This document shows, in pieces, positions 58,247 to 64,000 of a DNA stretch of 64,000 nt. A model generated the notes under the pieces. It was not told where the DNA came from and made no database searches. It saw only the letters and a list, made by a program, of their open reading frames with translations. This DNA comes from Arthrobacter sp. ATA002 (GTDB taxonomy: Bacteria; Actinomycetota; Actinomycetes; Actinomycetales; Micrococcaceae), in assembly GCF_026898095.1 (NCBI RefSeq), contig NZ_CP114015.1:2914001-2978000 (forward strand), given 5' to 3'. Position 1 is the first letter of the stretch; every line of letters begins with the position of its first letter. The translations under genes and the position numbers were made by a program.

Positions 58247-59842
58247 ATGAGCATCGACCAGGACCTTGATCTGCAGACGACAGCCGGCAAGATCGCTGAG
58301 TACCGCCGCCGCCAGGCGCAGGCTGAAATGCCCTCCGGCCCGGCCGCAGTTGAGAAGCAGCACGCCCGCGGCAAGCACACCGCCCGGGAGCGCATCGAGA
58401 TGCTCGTTGATGCCGGATCCTTCGTCGAGCTCGACGCCCTGGCGGTCCACCGCTCCACCGCGTTCGGCATGGAAAAGAAGAAGCCCCTCGGTGACGGCCT
58501 GGTCTCGGGCTACGCCACCGTGGACGGCCGCCCGATTGCCGTCTACAGCCAGGACTTCAGCGTGTACGGCGGGTCGCTGAGCCAGGTCAACGGCGAGAAG
58601 ATCGTCAAGGTCCAGGAACACGCGCTGCGCAACGGCTGCCCCGTCGTCGGCATCCTCGACGGCGGCGGCGCCCGCATCCAGGAGGGCGTGGCCTCGCTGG
58701 CCATGTTCGCCGATATCTTCCGCAACAACGTCCATGCCTCCGGCGTGGTGCCTCAGATTTCACTCATCATGGGTCCGTCCGCCGGCGGCGCCGCCTACTT
58801 CCCCGCGCTCACCGACTACGTGGTGATGGTGGACAAGACCAGCCACATGTTCATCACCGGCCCGGACGTCATCAAGACCGTGACCGGTGAGGACGTGGAT
58901 ATGGAAACCCTGGGCGGGGCGCGGCAGCACAACGCCAACACCGGCACCTCCACCTACCTGGCCTCCGACGAAGAGGACGCCATCGAGTTTGTCCGCGAGC
59001 TGCTGGATTTCCTGCCCTCGAACAACCTCGCCGAAGCGCCGCTGGCCGCCTTCGCGCAGGACCTGGAAATGAACGACGGCGATCTGGCCCTCGACGAGCT
59101 CATCCCCGACTCCGCTAACCAGCCCTACGACATGCGCGCGGTGATCGAGCAGGTCCTCGACGACGGCCACTTCCTCGAAATGCAGTCCCTCTACGCGCCG
59201 AATGTCATCATCGGCTACGGCCGGGTCGAGGGACACACTGTCGGGATCGTCGCCAACCAGCCGATGCAGTTCGCCGGCACCCTGGACATCGCCGCCTCCG
59301 AGAAGGCCGCCCGCTTTGTCCGCAACTGCGACGCCTTCAACATCCCCATCCTCACCTTCGTCGACGTCCCGGGGTTCCTGCCGGGCACCGACCAGGAGTT
59401 CAACGGCATCATCCGCCGCGGCGCCAAACTGCTCTATGCCTACGCCGAGGCCACCGTCCCCAAGCTCACCGTCATCACCCGCAAGGCGTACGGCGGCGCG
59501 TACATCGTGATGGGTTCCAAGAAACTCGGTGCGGACCTGAACCTCGCCTGGCCCACCGCACAGATTGGCGTCATGGGCGCCCAGGGCGCGGTCAACATTC
59601 TCTACCGCGGGCAGCTCAAGGCAGCGGCCGACGCCGGTGAAAACGTTGAGCAGGCCCGCGCGGACTACATCGCGCAGTATGAAGAAGAGCTGCTCAACCC
59701 GTACCAGGCCGCCGAGCTCGGGTACGTCGACGCCGTCGTCGCCCCCTCGGAAACCCGGCTGCAGCTGATCCGCGGGCTCCGGGCACTCCGCGACAAGCGG
59801 GCTTCCCTGCCGGCCAAGAAGCACGGAAACATTCCGCTGTGA
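58247..59842 (+). CDS. accD: Acyl-CoA carboxylase beta subunit (propionyl-/acetyl-CoA carboxyltransferase)
   Basis: Carboxyltransferase subunit that transfers CO2 from biotin to acetyl- or propionyl-CoA. 531 residues. Signatures are [59 protein letters not shown] and, in the second half, [20 protein letters not shown] and [17 protein letters not shown] 58247 is preceded by CCGGAGACC. It is followed at once by the epsilon subunit gene (GTGA overlap), as in actinobacterial AccD5-type complexes. The alpha (biotin) subunit is not in the window. Confidence 0.95.
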   Translation: MSIDQDLDLQTTAGKIAEYRRRQAQAEMPSGPAAVEKQHARGKHTARERIEMLVDAGSFVELDALAVHRSTAFGMEKKKPLGDGLVSGYATVDGRPIAVYSQDFSVYGGSLSQVNGEKIVKVQEHALRNGCPVVGILDGGGARIQEGVASLAMFADIFRNNVHASGVVPQISLIMGPSAGGAAYFPALTDYVVMVDKTSHMFITGPDVIKTVTGEDVDMETLGGARQHNANTGTSTYLASDEEDAIEFVRELLDFLPSNNLAEAPLAAFAQDLEMNDGDLALDELIPDSANQPYDMRAVIEQVLDDGHFLEMQSLYAPNVIIGYGRVEGHTVGIVANQPMQFAGTLDIAASEKAARFVRNCDAFNIPILTFVDVPGFLPGTDQEFNGIIRRGAKLLYAYAEATVPKLTVITRKAYGGAYIVMGSKKLGADLNLAWPTAQIGVMGAQGAVNILYRGQLKAAADAGENVEQARADYIAQYEEELLNPYQAAELGYVDAVVAPSETRLQLIRGLRALRDKRASLPAKKHGNIPL

Positions 59843-60099
59843 GTGCCTGGGAGCTGCCGGATCCGTGGGACCGGACGCCGGAGCCGGCCGCGCCGCAGCC
59901 GCCGCTGTTTTCCGTCCTCGGCGGCAATCCGTCGGCCGAGGAACTGGCGGCGCTCACCGCCGTCGTCATGGGCCTGAACGACGGCGGTGCCGCCCCGCGT
60001 GCCACTGCCGAATCCGCGCGCCGGACCTGGAACCGGCGGCGGATGCTGAGCCTGGCGCCCAAGCCGGGGCCCGGTTCCTGGCGGCGCAGCTTCCGCTGA
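59839..60099 (+). CDS. Acyl-CoA carboxylase epsilon subunit
   Basis: 86 residues, matching the small actinobacterial epsilon subunit ([20 protein letters not shown] plus a basic C-terminal half with [16 protein letters not shown]). It activates the holoenzyme. GTG start overlaps the beta-subunit stop. Confidence 0.88.
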   Translation: MSAWELPDPWDRTPEPAAPQPPLFSVLGGNPSAEELAALTAVVMGLNDGGAAPRATAESARRTWNRRRMLSLAPKPGPGSWRRSFR

Positions 60100-60215
60100 C
60101 CGCGCAGCTTCCGCTGACCGCGCCCCGCCGCTGACCGCGCAACGGCGGGAGCGGCGGGCGCGGCGGGAGCGGCGGGCGCGGCGGGAGCGGCGGGCGCGGC
60201 GGGCGCGGCGGGCGC
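60095..60215. repeat. Family G tandem repeats after the epsilon subunit
   Basis: Two or more copies of GCGCAGCTTCCGCTGACC followed by four or more copies of GCGGCGGGCGCGGCGGGAGC with small variants. GC-only; no gene in any frame. Confidence 0.8.
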
Positions 60216-60274
60216 ACGTTACACCACCGGCTGCGAACGCGAGATGAACGCCGGGTTCGCGTTAGGCTTCACCT

Positions 60275-61999
60275 GTGACCCAACAGACTCCTTCCTCAGA
60301 TCCCCTGTCCTTCGCTGGTTCGCACAACCGCCAGCCGACCGCCATCGACGCCGTTGCCGATGCCTTCACCGAATCACTGCTGCAGCTGGATCCATCCCTC
60401 GCCACCTCGCTGGGTATCCCCGGGCGTGAGACCGAATACGCGGATTACTCCCCCGCAGGCCTGGAATCCGTCGCGGAAGCCATCCGGGAAACCCTGGAGC
60501 GGCTCGACGGGCTCCAGCCGGCCGACGACGTCGACAGCGTCACCCTCGATGCCATGCACGAGCGGCTCGGCCTGGAACTGGAAATCCACGAGTCCGGCTG
60601 GAACCTCTCGGACCTGAACAACATCGCCTCGCCCGCCCAGGAGATCCGGTCGATCTTTGACCTCATGCCCACCGCCACGGTGGAGGACTGGCAACACATC
60701 TGCGGCCGGCTGCACAACGTCTCCGACGCCGTATCCGGCTACATGACCTCTCTGCGCGCCGGCAGGGAACGCGGACTGCTGCCCGCGAGCCGCCAGGTGC
60801 AGATTGTCATGGAACAGACCGCCAAGTACGCCGAGGACGGCGGCTTCTTTGACGACTACACCGCCAAGGCCGCACTGCCCGACGGCGGGGCCCTCCCGGA
60901 GAGCCTCACCGCCGCCCTGCGGGCCGGCGCCGACTCCGCCCGCGCCGCCTACCGCAACCTTGCCGCATTCCTGGAAACCGAACTGCTGCCGGGGGCTCCC
61001 GAAAAGGACGCAGTGGGCCGGGAGCGTTATGCCCTGATGTCCCGCCGTTTCCTCGGTTCCGCCGTGGACCTGGAGGAGACCTACCAGTGGGGCGTGGAGG
61101 AACTTGACCGGATCATCGCCGAGCAGGAAGCCGTAGCCGAGCAGATTCGTCCCGGAGCCTCCGTCGAAGAGGCCATGCGCCTGCTGGACGAGGATCCCGC
61201 CCGGCAGCTGCACGGCACGGACGAACTTCAGGCCTGGATGCAGGGCCTGGCTGACCGTGCCGTGGCCGACCTCGCCGGTACGCACTTTGACATCGACGGG
61301 CCCATGCGTGAGATCGAGTGCATGATCGCCCCCACGCAGGAAGGCGGCATCTACTACACCGGCCCCAGCGACGACTTCTCCCGCCCGGGCCGCATGTGGT
61401 GGTCCGTTCCCGCCGGCGAGGACACCTTCACCACGTGGAAGGAGACGACCACCGTTTACCACGAGGGCGTTCCCGGACACCATCTTCAGATTGCAACGGC
61501 GACGGCGGCCCGCGGACTCCTCAACAACTGGCGCCGCAACATCTGCTGGGTGTCCGGCCACGGCGAAGGCTGGGCACTGTACGCCGAACGGCTGATGGAC
61601 GAACTGGGCTACCTCAGCGACCCCGGGGACAAGATGGGCATGCTCGACGCGCAGCGCATGCGGGCCGCCCGCGTGGTCTTCGACATCGGCGTGCACCTGG
61701 AACTGGAGGTTCCCGAGCGCTGGGGCTCCGGCATCTGGACGGCTGAGAAGGGCTACGAGTTCCTGAAACAGAACCTTGCGATCTCCGAGGGACAGCTGAA
61801 CTTCGAGTTCACCCGCTACCTCGGCTGGCCGGGCCAGGCCCCGGCCTACAAGCTGGGCCAGCGCCTGTGGGAGCAGATCCGGGACGAGGTCCGCAGCCGC
61901 GAGGGCGAGAACTTCGACCAGAAGGATTTCCACACGCGGGCACTTTCCCTGGGTTCGGTCGGCCTGGATACCCTCCGGCGGGCACTGCTGGAGGCTTAG
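60275..61999 (+). CDS. DUF885 family metallopeptidase-like protein
   Basis: 574 residues from a GTG. The family zinc motif is YHEGVPGHHLQ (about residues 395-402), with SGHGEGWALYAERLMDELG as the second ligand region and QLNFEFTRYLGWPGQAPAYK in the C-terminal part. No signal peptide, so predicted cytosolic. Substrates of DUF885 proteins are poorly defined. Confidence 0.9.
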   Translation: MTQQTPSSDPLSFAGSHNRQPTAIDAVADAFTESLLQLDPSLATSLGIPGRETEYADYSPAGLESVAEAIRETLERLDGLQPADDVDSVTLDAMHERLGLELEIHESGWNLSDLNNIASPAQEIRSIFDLMPTATVEDWQHICGRLHNVSDAVSGYMTSLRAGRERGLLPASRQVQIVMEQTAKYAEDGGFFDDYTAKAALPDGGALPESLTAALRAGADSARAAYRNLAAFLETELLPGAPEKDAVGRERYALMSRRFLGSAVDLEETYQWGVEELDRIIAEQEAVAEQIRPGASVEEAMRLLDEDPARQLHGTDELQAWMQGLADRAVADLAGTHFDIDGPMREIECMIAPTQEGGIYYTGPSDDFSRPGRMWWSVPAGEDTFTTWKETTTVYHEGVPGHHLQIATATAARGLLNNWRRNICWVSGHGEGWALYAERLMDELGYLSDPGDKMGMLDAQRMRAARVVFDIGVHLELEVPERWGSGIWTAEKGYEFLKQNLAISEGQLNFEFTRYLGWPGQAPAYKLGQRLWEQIRDEVRSREGENFDQKDFHTRALSLGSVGLDTLRRALLEA

Positions 62000-62215
62000 C
62001 CGGCGGGGCAGGGCCGCAGCGCTCACCGGCAGCCCCAAACCGGACCCATCCGCGCGACATTCCTCACAGCAGGATCCGGAATAACCCCCGGAACGGGCCA
62101 TTCACCGCCACGTTCCGGGGTTTCGCCTGCTCGGCGCGAAACACCCAGTTTTCTTGACGTAACATTTCGCAACCGACGGTCGAATCTGGTAAGAGTCCGG
62201 CACTACTATCTTCAA

Positions 62216-63655
62216 GTGACCACACAGACTCCCTCCCCTAAGACTTCCTCCGGCCGCAGGTTGCCGCGGTGGATGACTGCATTCGGGCCGCAGATCATCA
62301 TCGCTCTCATTGTTGGCCTGCTGCTGGGCCTGCTGGCCAAGAACATGGGCACCGTCGGCGACGGTGAGCCCAACTGGCTGACGACCACGCTGAACACCAT
62401 CGGCACGAGCTACGTCTCGCTGCTGAAGGCCGCCGTCGTCCCCCTGATCTTCACCGCCGTCGTGAGCTCGATTGCCAACCTGCGCGAGGTGTCCAACGCC
62501 GCCCGCCTGGCCTGGCAGACACTGCTCTGGTTCGCCATCACGGCGCTCATTGCCGTGGTGATCGGCATCCTGCTGGGTGTGATCATGCAGCCCGGCGCCA
62601 ATGCCGACGCCGAGCCGCCCGCCGAGTACGAAGGCGGCACCGGAAGCTGGATGGGCTTCCTGACCGGTCTGATCCCGGCGAACTTCATGGGCCTGACAGC
62701 CTCTTCCACCGCCGTCGACCCGGAAACCGTCACCACGGCACTGAACTTCAACGTGCTGCAGGTACTGGTCATCGCGATCGCCGTCGGCATTGCCGCCCTG
62801 AAGGTGGGCAAGCCCGCTGCTCCGTTCCTGGCCCTGAACGCCTCTGCCCTGGCCGTCATCCAGAAGGTCCTCTGGTGGATCATCCGCCTGGCCCCGCTGG
62901 GTACCGTGGGTCTGATCGGCCGCGCCGTGGCCACCTACGGCTGGGACACCATCGGCTCGCTGGGCATGTTCGCGATCGCCATCTACGTTGGCCTGGCCAT
63001 TGTCCTGTTCGTGGTTTATCCGGTACTCATCAAGGCCCACGGTCTGTCCATCCGCCAGTGGTTCTCCGGCGCCTGGCCGGCCATCCAGCTGGCCTTCGTT
63101 TCGCGCTCTTCCGTGGGCACCCTGCCGCTGACCCAGCGGGTGACCGAGCGGAACCTGGGCGTATCCCGGGCCTACGCGTCCTTCGCCGTGCCGCTGGGTG
63201 CCACCACCAAGATGGACGGCTGCGCCTCGATCTACCCGGCCATCTCCGCCATCTTCGTGGCGCAGTTCTTCGGCATTGACCTGGGCTTCACCGATTACCT
63301 GCTGATCGCCCTGGTGTCCGTACTGGGTTCGGCCGCGACCGCCGGAACCACCGGCGCCGTCGTCATGCTGACCCTGACGCTCTCCACTCTGGGCCTGCCG
63401 CTGGCCGGCGTGGGCCTGTTGCTGGCCATCGACCCGATCCTGGACATGGGCCGCACCGCCGTGAACGTGGCGGGTCAGACCGTGGTCCCCGCGATCGTCG
63501 CCAAGCGCAACGGCCTGCTGGATGCGAACATGTACAACGCCAAGCGCACCGGTGATCCGTTCGCGGACGACTCCTCCGAGATCGCCGACGAAGTGACCGA
63601 GGCCGTCGAGGACACAGTGCCCGCCACTGTTCCCGCCGCTCCCCGGACGCGCTGA
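62216..63655 (+). CDS. Dicarboxylate/amino acid:cation symporter (DAACS family)
   Basis: 479 residues with eight membrane helices and two hairpin loops of the GltPh fold. Key segments are FVSRSSVGTLPLTQRVTERN (HP1 serine-rich), GATTKMDGCASIYPA, and GSAATAGTTGAVVMLTLTLS (HP2), then AIDPILDMGRTAVNVAGQ (Asp/Arg/Asn substrate region). Substrate probably C4-dicarboxylate, glutamate or aspartate. GTG start; 216 bp upstream hold no recognised element other than a TTGACG at 62154. Confidence 0.92.
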   Translation: MTTQTPSPKTSSGRRLPRWMTAFGPQIIIALIVGLLLGLLAKNMGTVGDGEPNWLTTTLNTIGTSYVSLLKAAVVPLIFTAVVSSIANLREVSNAARLAWQTLLWFAITALIAVVIGILLGVIMQPGANADAEPPAEYEGGTGSWMGFLTGLIPANFMGLTASSTAVDPETVTTALNFNVLQVLVIAIAVGIAALKVGKPAAPFLALNASALAVIQKVLWWIIRLAPLGTVGLIGRAVATYGWDTIGSLGMFAIAIYVGLAIVLFVVYPVLIKAHGLSIRQWFSGAWPAIQLAFVSRSSVGTLPLTQRVTERNLGVSRAYASFAVPLGATTKMDGCASIYPAISAIFVAQFFGIDLGFTDYLLIALVSVLGSAATAGTTGAVVMLTLTLSTLGLPLAGVGLLLAIDPILDMGRTAVNVAGQTVVPAIVAKRNGLLDANMYNAKRTGDPFADDSSEIADEVTEAVEDTVPATVPAAPRTR

Positions 63656-63685
63656 TTCACGCGGAGCGCTGAGCGAGGCGGAGCA

Positions 63686-63739
63686 CTGAGTGACTCGTTG
63701 CTGCTGAGTGACTCGTTGCTGCTGAGTGACTCGTTGCTG
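63686..63739. repeat. Family H tandem repeat, three units of 18 bp
   Basis: CTGAGTGACTCGTTGCTG in three perfect consecutive copies, starting at 63686, 63704 and 63722. A second short tandem array (CCCGGCGGGACTT, three copies) lies at about 63838-63882. Both are in the gap between the symporter and maf. Confidence 0.9.
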
Positions 63740-63747
63740 CTGCCGCG

Positions 63748-63776
63748 AGGGCCGTCCCGGATATCCGGGGCGGCCT
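63748..63776 (+). terminator. Hairpin between the symporter and maf
   Basis: AGGGCCGTCCCGG-ATAT-CCGGGGCGGCCTT, a stem of about 12 bp with one mismatch, about 90 bp after the symporter stop; followed by TTCC rather than a U-tract. Confidence 0.5.
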
Positions 63777-63939
63777 TCCGCGTTCGGCGGGCTATTTCCG
63801 GCGGGCTGCTCCGGCGGGGCCGGCCCGGCGACGCGTCCCGGCGGGACTTCCCGGCGGGACTTCCCGGCGGGACTTCCGGCGGGCCGGTGCATGGGCCCCA
63901 TGCACCGGCCCCATACACGGGCCCGGCTAGGCTTGAGGG

Positions 63940-64000
63940 GTGACTGACCTGAATCTCATCCTCGCTTCCGCTTCCCCCGCCCGCACCAAGCTGCTGACCA
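63940..64000 (+). CDS. maf: Maf family nucleotide pyrophosphatase, N-terminus only
   Basis: The last 61 bases encode MTDLNLILASASPARTKLLT from GTG 63940, the conserved start (LILASxSPxRxxLL) of Maf proteins, which hydrolyse non-canonical or pyrimidine nucleoside triphosphates. The rest lies beyond the window. Confidence 0.85.
   Translation, partial: MTDLNLILASASPARTKLLT

Noticed and set aside
62102-63901. Long minus-strand frame opposite the symporter
   Set aside because: Gln/Gly/His-rich shadow with no homology; the plus strand encodes the transporter.

Overview
The window is high-GC, gene-dense actinobacterial DNA, most like Arthrobacter or a related Micrococcaceae. Supporting signs are a SAM-IV riboswitch upstream of metY, an acyl-CoA carboxylase beta/epsilon gene pair, an Rv1264-type adenylate cyclase, GatCAB, FtsK-type EccC with EccD (type VII secretion), and a histidine-degradation cluster that uses HutF and an M20 hydrolase. 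No rRNA, tRNA, transposase, CRISPR array or phage gene was recognised.

Layout. 1-5.1 kb: a YibE/F fragment, a GNAT protein, glyS, a YdcZ-type transporter and an S4 RNA-binding protein. 5.1-10.9 kb: an esterase, a GDSL hydrolase, an SRPBCC protein, and metY-metX behind the SAM-IV riboswitch, then a VOC protein. 10.9-14.9 kb: an endonuclease-like DUF559/AbiEi-type gene between two copies of a palindromic repeat, a GH2 glycosidase and a CPBP protease. 15-23.5 kb: a hut regulon (hutU-M20-hutF-hutI on the minus strand, hutH on the plus strand, an IclR regulator between them) with the same palindrome before both hutU and hutH, followed by acyP. 23.5-32.3 kb: a membrane protein with a histone-H1-like tail, an FAD oxidoreductase/APH pair, gatCAB, a GNAT and a DksA-like zinc-finger protein. 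32.3-38.9 kb: a five-gene peptide/nickel-type ABC transporter divergent from an ArsR regulator and a methyltransferase. 38.9-42 kb: an inositol-phosphatase-like gene and ligA. 42-53 kb: a type VII secretion locus (two WXG100-like genes, small membrane protein, EccD, MinD-like protein, EccC) with an FdhF/YdeP molybdoenzyme and a DUF6457 gene placed inside it. 53-57.8 kb: PP2C, then birA-PH protein-adenylate cyclase, and an SDR. 58-64 kb: acyl-CoA carboxylase beta and epsilon subunits, a DUF885 peptidase, a dicarboxylate symporter and the start of maf.

Two window-wide properties matter. First, many otherwise well-conserved genes are split by single-base shifts, often at short homopolymers. This includes two in ligA, an essential gene. 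Restoring the missing or extra base gives proteins of normal family length, so these are most simply sequence errors; I annotate the full reconstructed genes and give the break positions. Second, intergenic regions carry several local repeat families. The most striking is a short dyad (CCGTT-N8-AACGG) arranged in three separate arrays, two of which have tandem direct copies with a 31 or 41 bp period closed by one inverted copy.
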